From Schlegelella_A sp965246805 (GTDB taxonomy: Bacteria > Pseudomonadota > Gammaproteobacteria > Burkholderiales > Burkholderiaceae_C): a DNA stretch of 64,000 bases. Positions 17,911 to 25,634 of the stretch are shown in pieces (position 1 is the stretch's first letter; each line of letters opens with the position of its first letter). The position numbers and the translations under genes are program-made. The DNA lies in assembly GCA_965246805.1 (NCBI GenBank), contig CBDFFO010000007.1:248001-312000 (forward strand), given 5' to 3'. The notes beneath the pieces are model-generated. The model saw nothing but the letters and a program-made list of their open reading frames with translations, ran no database searches and was not told the DNA's origin.

Positions 17911-19479
17911 TCAGCGGTTGGCGTCGGGCAGGACTAAGAACGACGCGGCGTGCCGCAAATCGGCGAGCCACGCAGCGTAGGCTGCCGCCTTGTCGGCCGG
18001 ATCCATGCGCAACAAGGCCGAGGGGTGGAGTGTGATCAGAACGCGCAGACCATCGCTGCGCGTCAGCCACTGCCCGCGCAAGCGTGTCACCGCGACCGCG
18101 CTGCCCATCAGTTGCCGCGCAGCCGTCGCGCCTAGGGCGACGAGCGCTTCGGGACGGACCAGGGCGATTTCGCTTTCGAGCCAGTGAAGACACGCGGCAG
18201 CCTCTTGTTGCGCGGGCGTCTTGTGGATGCGCCGCTTGCCGCGCAATTCGAACTTGAAGTGCCTGACCGCGTTGGTCACGAACACTGCGTCACGCGCGAC
18301 GCCCAGGTCGCCCAGCGCGCGGTTGAAGAGCTGGCCGGCCGGGCCGACGAACGGCCGACCGGCCAGGTCTTCCTGGTCGCCGGGTTGCTCGCCCACGAAC
18401 ATCAGGCGCGCATGCGCCGGGCCTTCGCCCGACACGGCCTGCGTCGCATGCTCTCCGATCGGACACGCGCGACAGCATTCAGTGAGTGCGCGCAACTGCG
18501 CCAGCGAAGTCGGCGCTTCGTCGTGCGGCGTCGCGCTCCGGCCGGCGCTGAAGACGGGCCTCGCGTCAGTGCCCGCATCGAGCGTCGATGCTTGGAAGCC
18601 GGGGCGGATGCGCCGCTTCGGCTCGCTCGGTGGCTCGTCGATCATCTGTCGGCTGCGCTCGTGAGCCTGCGCGACCAGCGGCGAGATCAGTTGCGCTTCT
18701 GGCAAGTTGTGCCAGTAACGCCGCGGCATCTCCTTCTGCATCATCGCGACCTTGAGCCGCGCCGGGTTGAAGATGTGCTGGTAGTAGGTGAGCCAGAGCG
18801 ATTCGCCGGCATCGGCCGGCGGTGCCTGGCTGCGATCTGCGCCGGCTTCGAACTCGAGCGCCACACCGTTCCAGCGCACGCAACGTTCGGGAGTGAGGAT
18901 GGCCCAGCGCATGTGCGTGAAACGACGCGCGAAGAACGGTGCGGCGGCTTCGACGATGTGATGTTCCGGCTCGAACCACGCGACGTGCAGAGGGCCGTGG
19001 GCGATGGCGGCGCCGTCGCTCGTCGACGACGGCATGCCGGTGCTTGGCAAGATGCGAAAGCGAACGAAGGCCTTCATCTTGTGGATGTCGCGGCGCACGG
19101 CCTGCGCCATCTGCTGTGCACGCACCCAATCGGCATCGAGCACGTCGTGGCGCAGCGACGGTTCGCGCTGCAGTCGCCACAGCCATCGATAGAGCAGGCC
19201 GAAGCGGTCGGGGTCATGGTGCAGGGCGACCGTCTGGCAGAGCGTGAGGAAGCTTGCGGGCGCACCGACCGCCGGCGCACCGGCCGGGGCCGGCGTGGCG
19301 GCGGTATCGGCAAACAGATCGGCCAACGGGTCGGCAGCGGTATGCCAGCTCACGAGTTCGGGCGGCACTTGCGCGGCCCAGAGCTCGCGACACGCGGCGC
19401 GAAAGCCGTCAAGATCGGTCGCGCTGGCGAGGATCACCTGGCGGTGCGACGATCCTGCAGCGGAAGGGTCCGATGCCAT
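17911..19479 (-). CDS. DUF4130 - UdgX uracil-DNA glycosylase fusion
   Basis: A 522-residue two-domain protein. Residues 1 to about 290 are the DUF4130/TIGR03915 DNA-metabolism domain (KMKAFVRFR, HMRWAILTP, YYQHIFNPARLKVAMMQKEMP). Residues from about 325 form a UdgX-type Fe-S uracil-DNA glycosylase: cluster cysteines in CCRACPIGEHA, water-activating loop GEQPGDQED (363-371), the UdgX-specific loop KRRIH (415-419), and the TLHPSALLR motif. In UdgX the KRRIH histidine forms a covalent bond to the abasic site after uracil excision. It lies 6 bp after the radical SAM gene, a recurring pair, and both probably respond to DNA damage through the LexA box at 20802. Confidence 0.92.
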   Translation of the reverse strand: MASDPSAAGSSHRQVILASATDLDGFRAACRELWAAQVPPELVSWHTAADPLADLFADTAATPAPAGAPAVGAPASFLTLCQTVALHHDPDRFGLLYRWLWRLQREPSLRHDVLDADWVRAQQMAQAVRRDIHKMKAFVRFRILPSTGMPSSTSDGAAIAHGPLHVAWFEPEHHIVEAAAPFFARRFTHMRWAILTPERCVRWNGVALEFEAGADRSQAPPADAGESLWLTYYQHIFNPARLKVAMMQKEMPRRYWHNLPEAQLISPLVAQAHERSRQMIDEPPSEPKRRIRPGFQASTLDAGTDARPVFSAGRSATPHDEAPTSLAQLRALTECCRACPIGEHATQAVSGEGPAHARLMFVGEQPGDQEDLAGRPFVGPAGQLFNRALGDLGVARDAVFVTNAVRHFKFELRGKRRIHKTPAQQEAAACLHWLESEIALVRPEALVALGATAARQLMGSAVAVTRLRGQWLTRSDGLRVLITLHPSALLRMDPADKAAAYAAWLADLRHAASFLVLPDANR

Positions 19480-19485
19480 CGGGCT

Positions 19486-20754
19486 TCAGGCGTCGCCGAA
19501 CAACGACGCTTGCATCGCCACCGGCGCGACCCGGCCTGCGAGATCGGTCGCATCGAGCGAGCGGCCGGGCTGGTGGTCGGCCACGACCACGAAAGGCAGC
19601 ACCTTGCGGAGCGGCACATGCAGGCGCTCGAGATCGGCCGCCCGGATTCGCCGCACGCGTCGCGCCTGCAGCAAGCGCTGCACGGCTTTGACGCCGAGCC
19701 CGGGCACCCGCAACAGCAGACCCTTCGGCGCCCGGTTCAAGTCGACCGGAAAGCGGTCGCGATGCGCCAGTGCCCATGCCAGTTTCGGATCGACGTCGAG
19801 TGAGAGCATGCCGGCGTCGTTGTCGGCGAGCTCGTCGTGTGCGAAGCCGTAAAAGCGGAACAGCCAGTCGGCCTGGTAGAGACGATGCTCGCGAATCATC
19901 GGCGGCGCCTTCAGCGGCAGCGCGCGAGAGGCATCGGGAATCGGGCTGAATGCCGAGTAGTACACCCGTTTCAAGCGGTACGAGCCGTAGAGCGTCGCGC
20001 TGGTCGCGAGAATGGTGCGATCGGAGGCGGCATCGGCGCCGATGATCATCTGCGTGCTCTGGCCGGCTGGCGCGAAGCGCGGCGCGCGCGCGCGCTTCGG
20101 AGGCAGCGCGATCTGCGACGAGACGGGGACCGGCTTCGCCGCCTCCTTCGCATCGTCGATGTGGATGCGGAGCTTGCCCATCGATCGCCGGATCGACGCG
20201 AAGTCTTTTTCCGGCGCGAGTTCGGCCAGTCCCTGCACCGTGGGCAACTCGATGTTGATGCTCAGGCGGTCGGCGTAGCGACCCGCGCGCGCCAGCAGCT
20301 CAGGGCTCGCCTCGGGGATCGTCTTCAGATGGATGTAGCCACGAAAGTCATGATCCTCGCGCAGCGAGCGCGCGACTTCGACGACCTGCTCCATCGTGTA
20401 GTCGGCGTTGCGGATGATGCCGGAGCTGAGGAACAGGCCCTCGATGCAGTTGCGCCGGTAGAAGTCGAGCGTCAGGTCGACGACTTCTTTCGTCGTGAAA
20501 CGTGCCCGCGGCACGTTGCTGGTCACGCGGTTTACGCAATAGAGGCAGTCGTAGAGGCAGAAATTGGTGAGCAGGATCTTCAGCAGCGAGATGCATCGGC
20601 CGTCGGGCGCGTAGCTGTGGCAGATGCCCGAGCCCTCAGTCGAGCCGATGCCCTTGCCGCCCAGCGAGTGGCGCTTGGTGGTGCCGCTGGAGGCGCAGGA
20701 CGCGTCGTACTTGGCTGCGTCGGCGAGGATGGCGAGCTTGCGATCAAGTTCCAT
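19486..20754 (-). CDS. Putative DNA modification/repair radical SAM protein (TIGR03916 type)
   Basis: A 422-residue radical SAM enzyme; the 4Fe-4S cluster motif CLYDCLYC gives Cys66, Cys70 and Cys73. A C-terminal helix-hairpin-helix (around LLLRVPGLGVKAVQRLLQAR) predicts DNA binding. The opening (KLAILADAAKYDASC and RHSLGGKGIGS) matches the family called putative DNA modification/repair radical SAM protein, whose reaction is unknown; spore photoproduct lyase-like chemistry is one hypothesis. It is immediately followed by its usual partner, the DUF4130 protein, here fused to UdgX. A consensus SOS box lies 47 bp upstream of the ATG. Confidence 0.9.
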   Translation of the reverse strand: MELDRKLAILADAAKYDASCASSGTTKRHSLGGKGIGSTEGSGICHSYAPDGRCISLLKILLTNFCLYDCLYCVNRVTSNVPRARFTTKEVVDLTLDFYRRNCIEGLFLSSGIIRNADYTMEQVVEVARSLREDHDFRGYIHLKTIPEASPELLARAGRYADRLSINIELPTVQGLAELAPEKDFASIRRSMGKLRIHIDDAKEAAKPVPVSSQIALPPKRARAPRFAPAGQSTQMIIGADAASDRTILATSATLYGSYRLKRVYYSAFSPIPDASRALPLKAPPMIREHRLYQADWLFRFYGFAHDELADNDAGMLSLDVDPKLAWALAHRDRFPVDLNRAPKGLLLRVPGLGVKAVQRLLQARRVRRIRAADLERLHVPLRKVLPFVVVADHQPGRSLDATDLAGRVAPVAMQASLFGDA

Positions 20755-20801
20755 GGGGCGGGGTGGCGATGCGACGGCCGCAATCGCCTGTCATCTGTGA
20801 G

Positions 20802-20817
20802 CTGTACGAATATACAG
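20802..20817 (-). promoter_or_regulatory. LexA-binding SOS box
   Basis: CTGTACGAATATACAG fits the CTGT-N8-ACAG operator of proteobacterial LexA exactly. On the minus strand it contains TATATT, a possible -10 element, so bound LexA would block the promoter of the radical SAM/UdgX operon starting at 20754. This places the pair in the DNA-damage response. Confidence 0.85.
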
Positions 20818-20856
20818 GCCACCCGGCCCCGCACGAACATGCAGGGCTTGATGCGT

Positions 20857-21600
20857 TCACGGCAATCGCCGCGCCTTCCTGAACACGATCACGTGTTGCC
20901 ACGGAAGCTCGTCGGTGCGTTCCCACACCAGCGCCTGCCCGGAGGCTTCGCGCTTCACCTGTGCCTCGCTCATCCTGTGAAGGGTTTTGATCGGCACGTC
21001 CTTGTCTTCGGCGCGGTACTCGACGAAAACGACGCGGCCGTCGGGCTTCAACGCCCTCACGATGCTCGCGAGCACCTCGTACGGAAATTCGAGTTCGTGA
21101 TAAACGTCGACCATCACCGCGACATCGATGCTCGCGGGCGCGAGCTTGACATCGTCGACCGCGCCCAGCAGCGGCTTGACCTGCGCCAGCTGCTCCTTGC
21201 GCGCCATTGCTTCGAGCATCCGGACCATGTCGGGCTGCACGTCGACCGCGAACACGCGTCCGCTCGGGCCGACGACGACCGCCATGCGACGCGAAATGTA
21301 GCCGGTGCCCGCACCGATGTCGGCGACAACCATGCCGGGCTTCAACATCAGCAGTGGCAACAGCAAGTCGGTGCGTTCTTCCTGCTCGCGCTCGGCGCGT
21401 TCGAGCCATGCCGCCCCTTGCCAGCCCATCACGTGCGCGATCTCCCGGCCCATGTAGCGCTTGCCGATGCCGTCGGCGCTCGGCGTCGACGATTGATAGC
21501 GCGCCGTGTCGGCGGCCTCCGCCGCACCCGCCAGCGCGGCCGTGAAAAGCAGTGCCTGGGCCAGCACCGACAAGGCGGCCCGTGCGCGATTCGTTTTCAT
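20857..21600 (-). CDS. Exported SAM-dependent methyltransferase
   Basis: A 247-residue class I methyltransferase with motif I VVADIGAGTGYISRRMA, acidic loop VFAVDVQPDMV and motif DVAVMVDVYHELEFPYEVL. An N-terminal signal-like segment (MKTNRARAALSVLAQALLFTAALAGAAEA) precedes the domain, here MKTNRARAAL then a hydrophobic stretch ending GAAEA. Export of a SAM-dependent enzyme is puzzling because SAM is cytoplasmic, though such annotated proteins are common in proteobacteria. Start ATG 21600, 7 bp after the Lys-rich protein gene; substrate unknown. Confidence 0.82.
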   Translation of the reverse strand: MKTNRARAALSVLAQALLFTAALAGAAEAADTARYQSSTPSADGIGKRYMGREIAHVMGWQGAAWLERAEREQEERTDLLLPLLMLKPGMVVADIGAGTGYISRRMAVVVGPSGRVFAVDVQPDMVRMLEAMARKEQLAQVKPLLGAVDDVKLAPASIDVAVMVDVYHELEFPYEVLASIVRALKPDGRVVFVEYRAEDKDVPIKTLHRMSEAQVKREASGQALVWERTDELPWQHVIVFRKARRLP

Positions 21601-21607
21601 CGAGTGG

Positions 21608-21922
21608 TCAAGCCGTTCGGGACGGTGATTTTCGGGTTTGCGCCGACTTCTTGGCGGCGGGTTTCTTCGGCGTCGCTTTTCGCGCGGTGGTGTTCTTCTC
21701 AGCCACCTTTTTAGATGCCGTTTTCTTCGCCATGGTCTTCTTGGCCGCAACGGATCGCTTGGCCTTTTTCGCGGCCACGGTGGTCTTGGCCGATTGCTTG
21801 AAAGACGTCGCGCTCGGCGCGCCATCGCTGCCGGGCTTTCTCATCTTCTCGCCGCTGCCGTGCGCGATGCGCTGCTGCTTGGCGTGGATGTTGGCATAGA
21901 GGCCGGACTTGGCTGTGCTCAT
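21608..21922 (-). CDS. Lys/Ala-rich histone H1-like protein
   Basis: A 104-residue basic protein. The first ~40 residues are a compact conserved-looking head (YANIHAKQQRIAHGSGEKMRK, i.e. YANIHAKQQRIAHGSGEK). The rest is a histone H1/AlgP-like tail of AKK, KKT and KKPAAKK repeats expected to bind nucleic acid. A strong AAGGAGGAT ribosome site precedes ATG 21922, predicting good expression. It lies 28 bp after pncB and 7 bp before the exported methyltransferase, so the three are probably one transcript. Confidence 0.8.
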   Translation of the reverse strand: MSTAKSGLYANIHAKQQRIAHGSGEKMRKPGSDGAPSATSFKQSAKTTVAAKKAKRSVAAKKTMAKKTASKKVAEKNTTARKATPKKPAAKKSAQTRKSPSRTA

Positions 21923-21950
21923 GGCAATCCTCCTTCGAATTTCGATCGCA

Positions 21951-23147
21951 TCACACGGGCACGTTGAATACCTGGCGCAGATACGCGAGAAAAGTCTCGT
22001 CGTCGCACAGCAGCTTGCCCGGGCTGTCAGACAGCTTGGCCACGGGTTGGCGGTTCGCGTGGGTGAGCTTCATCACGATGTGCAAGGTCTGCAACCCCAT
22101 GTCGTTCGTGAGGTTGGTGCCGATGCCGAAGCCGGTCTGTGCACGATCGGCGAAGTGGCGATAGAGCTGGATCGAGCGTTCGAAGTCGAGCCCGTCGGAG
22201 AACACCAGTCGCTTGGTGTGGGCGTCGATCCGCAGCTTCTCGTAGTGCGCGAGGGCCTTTTCGCCCCACACGAATGGGTCACCCGAATCGTGGCGCAGGC
22301 CGTCGAAGAGCTTCGCGAAGTAGAGGTCGAAGTCGGCGAGGAAGGCGTCCATGCCGACCACGTCGGTCAGCGCGGTGCCGAGGTCGCCGCGGTATTCCTG
22401 CACCCAGTCCTCGAGGGCGGCACGCTGAAAGTCGCGCAGGCGCACGCCGAGCGTCTGGTAGGTCTGCAGGTACTCGTGCGCCATCGTGCCGATCGGCACC
22501 AGATTCAGGTCGCGCGCATAGAGCACGTCGGACGCGCCTTTGAAGAATTGCGGCACGTCGCGTTTGAGCGTGACGAGCACCTCGCGATGCCATTCGCGCG
22601 AGAAACGTCGGCGCACGCCGAAATCGAAGAACTCGAACGGGTTCTGACGGCGCGGCTCATCGCGCTCGAAACGGCGCAGGTGGTCGACCTTGGCCGCTAG
22701 GCGACGGCGACCCTCGGCCCACGCGGCGGCCTGGTCGAAGCGCCCGAAATACAGCTCGTTGACGATCGCGAGCACGTATATCTCGAAGGCCATCACGTGC
22801 ACCTGCGGGCCGCTCGCGACGATCTCGAGACCGACGCCATCGGCGGCGATGCGCGCGACGATGAACTCGCGCTGGAACCGGAAGATGCGCAGGAAATCGA
22901 TGAAGTCGGAGCGCATGAAGCGCAGCGACGCGAGGTACTTGAGCTCGTCGGACCGATAGCTGAGCTCGCAGAGCGCGTCGAGCTCCCGGTTCACCTCGCC
23001 GACCAGATCGGCGAGCGGATACGACGGCTTGTTGCGGCAGACGAAGGTGTACTCGGCCTGAGTTTGCGGATGTCGATGCAGCATGGTCTGCCACATCGTG
23101 AACTTGTAGAGATCGGTGTCGAGCAGGCTCGTGATGACGGGTTGCAT
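21951..23147 (-). CDS. pncB: Nicotinate phosphoribosyltransferase
   Basis: Makes nicotinate mononucleotide from nicotinate and PRPP in the NAD salvage pathway (Preiss-Handler). The 398-residue product opens with the family signature SLLDTDLYKFTMWQ, has GIGTNLTNDMG near the C-terminus, and includes the phosphoribosyl-binding region around DGLRHDSGDP. The ATG at 23147 is chosen because it matches the family N-terminus; the in-frame extension upstream is Arg-rich and non-coding in character. Confidence 0.96.
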   Translation of the reverse strand: MQPVITSLLDTDLYKFTMWQTMLHRHPQTQAEYTFVCRNKPSYPLADLVGEVNRELDALCELSYRSDELKYLASLRFMRSDFIDFLRIFRFQREFIVARIAADGVGLEIVASGPQVHVMAFEIYVLAIVNELYFGRFDQAAAWAEGRRRLAAKVDHLRRFERDEPRRQNPFEFFDFGVRRRFSREWHREVLVTLKRDVPQFFKGASDVLYARDLNLVPIGTMAHEYLQTYQTLGVRLRDFQRAALEDWVQEYRGDLGTALTDVVGMDAFLADFDLYFAKLFDGLRHDSGDPFVWGEKALAHYEKLRIDAHTKRLVFSDGLDFERSIQLYRHFADRAQTGFGIGTNLTNDMGLQTLHIVMKLTHANRQPVAKLSDSPGKLLCDDETFLAYLRQVFNVPV

Positions 23148-23254
23148 CGAGGCTTTCGAGGGGCCGACGTGGCGCCGACTTGAACGGGACAAGCCGACGA
23201 TAGCAAGTCGTGGACGCCGAGCTCGCTCACCGCGCGCTCGCACAGGGATGACCC

Positions 23255-23911
23255 TCAGACGCGCTTCGCGGCTCGACCGGTCACGAGCAGGGGATAGCGC
23301 GCGTCGCGATGATCGAGCTCCTCCCGGGTCAGGTCCTCGACCGCGAGCCCTTGCAGAAAGGCGGTCGAAGACAGCACGTTGCCGTGAGCCTGGACCTGGA
23401 CGTTCGACACGCCGAAAGCATCGCCAAGCAGGCGGCCGAAAGACTGATCGGTGAAGCGCCAGTGTTCACCCCAGCGATCGCGATCGTGGGGGCTCGTCTG
23501 GCTGATGCCCGGCACGGTCGAGAGCAGCACGCCGCCGGGTTTCAGGATGCGTCGGATCGTGGCGACCGCGCTGCGCAAGTCGTAGATGTAGGTGAGCGTC
23601 TGGGTACAGATGAAGCAGTCGAAGCGATCGTCGGCCAGATGGCGCGCATCGACGAGATCGGCGACGACGGTCGCGGCCGGGTTGCTCTCGTCGGCGTGCA
23701 GGATGTCGCTCGAGGTGACCCGCGCGGCGCCGAACCGTCGGGTGTAGGTGTCTTCGCCAACTTCGAGCACATGGCCGCGCACATCGCTCGCGTGCGCGGC
23801 GAGGAAACCTTCGATGTAGTGGCGGTCGATCGGCTTGCCCCGGCCGAGGCCGAAGCTGGCATCGACCGGCGCGAGCTGGCGCAGGTCGCCGAACTGGATG
23901 GGTCGTGGCAC
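23255..23911 (-). CDS. Methyltransferase domain protein
   Basis: About 218 residues, class I SAM methyltransferase of the Methyltransf_11 group: motif I region VRGHVLEVGEDTYTRRFG, VTSSDILHAD, FDCFICTQTLTYIYD and ILKPGGVLLSTVPG. Related proteins are often found near glycosyltransferases, but here it follows pcaHG after 60 bp. The GTG at 23911 is preferred for its AAGGAC site 6 nt upstream; an in-frame TTG at 23947 is the alternative. Substrate unknown. Confidence 0.8.
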   Translation of the reverse strand: MPRPIQFGDLRQLAPVDASFGLGRGKPIDRHYIEGFLAAHASDVRGHVLEVGEDTYTRRFGAARVTSSDILHADESNPAATVVADLVDARHLADDRFDCFICTQTLTYIYDLRSAVATIRRILKPGGVLLSTVPGISQTSPHDRDRWGEHWRFTDQSFGRLLGDAFGVSNVQVQAHGNVLSSTAFLQGLAVEDLTREELDHRDARYPLLVTGRAAKRV

Positions 23912-23971
23912 GGGTGTCCTTGCGAACTGTCGCAGCGCGCAGGGCAATCGGCAGACCGGACTTCTTCTCGG

Positions 23972-24616
23972 TCAGATGTCGAAGAACACGGTCTCGTTGT
24001 CGCCTTGCAGGCGAATGTCGAACCGGTAGACCGCCGTTTCGCCATGCACGGCGGTCGGCTGGCGCTCGGCGACCAGGGTCGCGCGGCGCTGTTCCCACTC
24101 GATCAGGTTCAGCACCGGATCCTTGGCATTGAGCGCCGCCTCGTCGCTGAAATAGAGGCGGGTGTTGAGGCCGACGTTGATGCCGCGCGCCACCACCCAG
24201 ACGTTGATGTGCGGCGCCATCACGTGTCCATTGCGGCCTTCAACTGGGCCGGGCTTGACGGTGTCAAAGCTGAACACGCCGCTCGAAAAGTCGGTGCAGC
24301 TGCGGCCCCAGCCGCGAAAGCTCGGGTCGATGGCCTTGCCGACCTGGCGATCCCCCGGGTGCGCGTAGCGACCCGCGGCGTTCGCCTGCCAGATTTCGAT
24401 CAGCACGTCTTTCAGCGCGGTGCCGATGCCGTCGAACACGCGGCCTTCGATGCGGATGCGTTCGCCGAGCGTCTCGGGCCCGACCAGCACGCTGCCGAAG
24501 TTGTTCTCGAAGATCTCGAAGCCGGCCTGTTGCGGCGCGAGGCCGATGTGCACATACGGGCCGGCGGTTTGCGATGCGGTCTCGCGCATCAGCGTGCTGT
24601 CGTGCGCGAGCTTCAT
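23972..24616 (-). CDS. pcaG: Protocatechuate 3,4-dioxygenase alpha subunit
   Basis: Non-catalytic-metal subunit of the intradiol dioxygenase that opens protocatechuate to 3-carboxy-cis,cis-muconate. The 214-residue protein has the intradiol core (SQTAGPYVHIGL, IRIEGRVFDGIG, VLIEIWQANAAGRYAHP) and ends FDIRLQGDNETVFFDI. As expected for an alpha chain, the iron-ligating tyrosines and histidines present in PcaH are not conserved. ATG overlaps the pcaH stop by 4 nt. Confidence 0.95.
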   Translation of the reverse strand: MKLAHDSTLMRETASQTAGPYVHIGLAPQQAGFEIFENNFGSVLVGPETLGERIRIEGRVFDGIGTALKDVLIEIWQANAAGRYAHPGDRQVGKAIDPSFRGWGRSCTDFSSGVFSFDTVKPGPVEGRNGHVMAPHINVWVVARGINVGLNTRLYFSDEAALNAKDPVLNLIEWEQRRATLVAERQPTAVHGETAVYRFDIRLQGDNETVFFDI

Positions 24617-25488
24617 GGCGGGCCGGCTTCGTCTTTGTCGGTCGATCGACGCTTGGCGTTTGCGGCCGTGGTCGCCTTGCCGCCCACCGATCGCAAGGTT
24701 CGCACCGGGCTCACACGCGGTGCCTGGGGCGCGCTGGCATCGGCGTCTTGCGACGTTCGTTGCACGTGGTTCTCGAACAACGTCGCGCGATGGCCGCGCA
24801 GCACGATGTCGAAACGATACGCGCGGCTGTCGAGCTGCACGAAGGCACTGCTGTCCTGCAGCGCGATGAGGCTGCGAACCTGTTCTTCCCCCGGCGCTAC
24901 GCCGAGGATCGGACAGGTGCGGATCAACGGGTCGCCTTCGAAATACATCTGGGTGACGAGACGCTGCACCCAACCGTCACCGGAGATCGCGAAGTGGATG
25001 TGCGCGGGCCGCCAATCGTTGACGCGGTTGCGCCACGGGTAGGGACCGGGTCGGATGGTGCGGAACGCGTAGTAGCCGCCGGCGTCGGTGAGCATGCGAC
25101 CGCAGCCACCGAAATTGGGATCGAGTGCGCCGATGTACTGGTCCTTCGGATGGCGGTAACGACCGCTCGCGTTGCATTGCCAGACTTCGACCAGCGCGTT
25201 CTTCACCGGGCGACCGAGCTGGTCGTGCACATGGCCGTGAACGATGGTGCGCTCGCCGATGGGCAGGCCGTCTTTTGCGCAGTTCATGATGAGGTCGTTG
25301 TCGAGCGGGCCGAGCTCTTCCGCGCGGAACACAGGCGCCGTCACTTCCGATAGCGACTGCTGCAACGAGATCAGCGCGAGCCGCGGGCTGCGCAACACGC
25401 TGGTCTTGTAGGCGGGGGTCAGAGCCGCCGGATGCGACGTGGTGTCGCGCATCAGGAATTCGGCGTCGTGTTGCGGGCTGCGTGCCAT
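24613..25488 (-). CDS. pcaH: Protocatechuate 3,4-dioxygenase beta subunit
   Basis: Iron-binding catalytic subunit. Ligands are visible: the first Tyr in SGRYRHPKDQY, then the Tyr and His pair in GPYPWRNRVNDWRPAHIHF. At 291 residues it is about 45 longer than usual; the extra part is a C-terminal Ala/Lys/Thr-rich tail (from about residue 248) with low complexity. GGAGAC precedes the ATG. Together with PcaG it channels protocatechuate, for example from VanA-type demethylation, into the beta-ketoadipate pathway. The remaining pca genes and a regulator are not in the window. Confidence 0.95.
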   Translation of the reverse strand: MARSPQHDAEFLMRDTTSHPAALTPAYKTSVLRSPRLALISLQQSLSEVTAPVFRAEELGPLDNDLIMNCAKDGLPIGERTIVHGHVHDQLGRPVKNALVEVWQCNASGRYRHPKDQYIGALDPNFGGCGRMLTDAGGYYAFRTIRPGPYPWRNRVNDWRPAHIHFAISGDGWVQRLVTQMYFEGDPLIRTCPILGVAPGEEQVRSLIALQDSSAFVQLDSRAYRFDIVLRGHRATLFENHVQRTSQDADASAPQAPRVSPVRTLRSVGGKATTAANAKRRSTDKDEAGPP

Positions 25489-25634
25489 CGGGGTCTCCGG
25501 TCAGGCCACCGACTGCGCGGTGCGTTTCCGATTCTACGGAGCCGGGCTTTGTGAACCTTCGAGTGCGCTCACGAGCGCCGACTTTCGGCTCGAAACGGGA
25601 TCGTCCAATCGCGAACCCGTGGCCACGCACGCGG

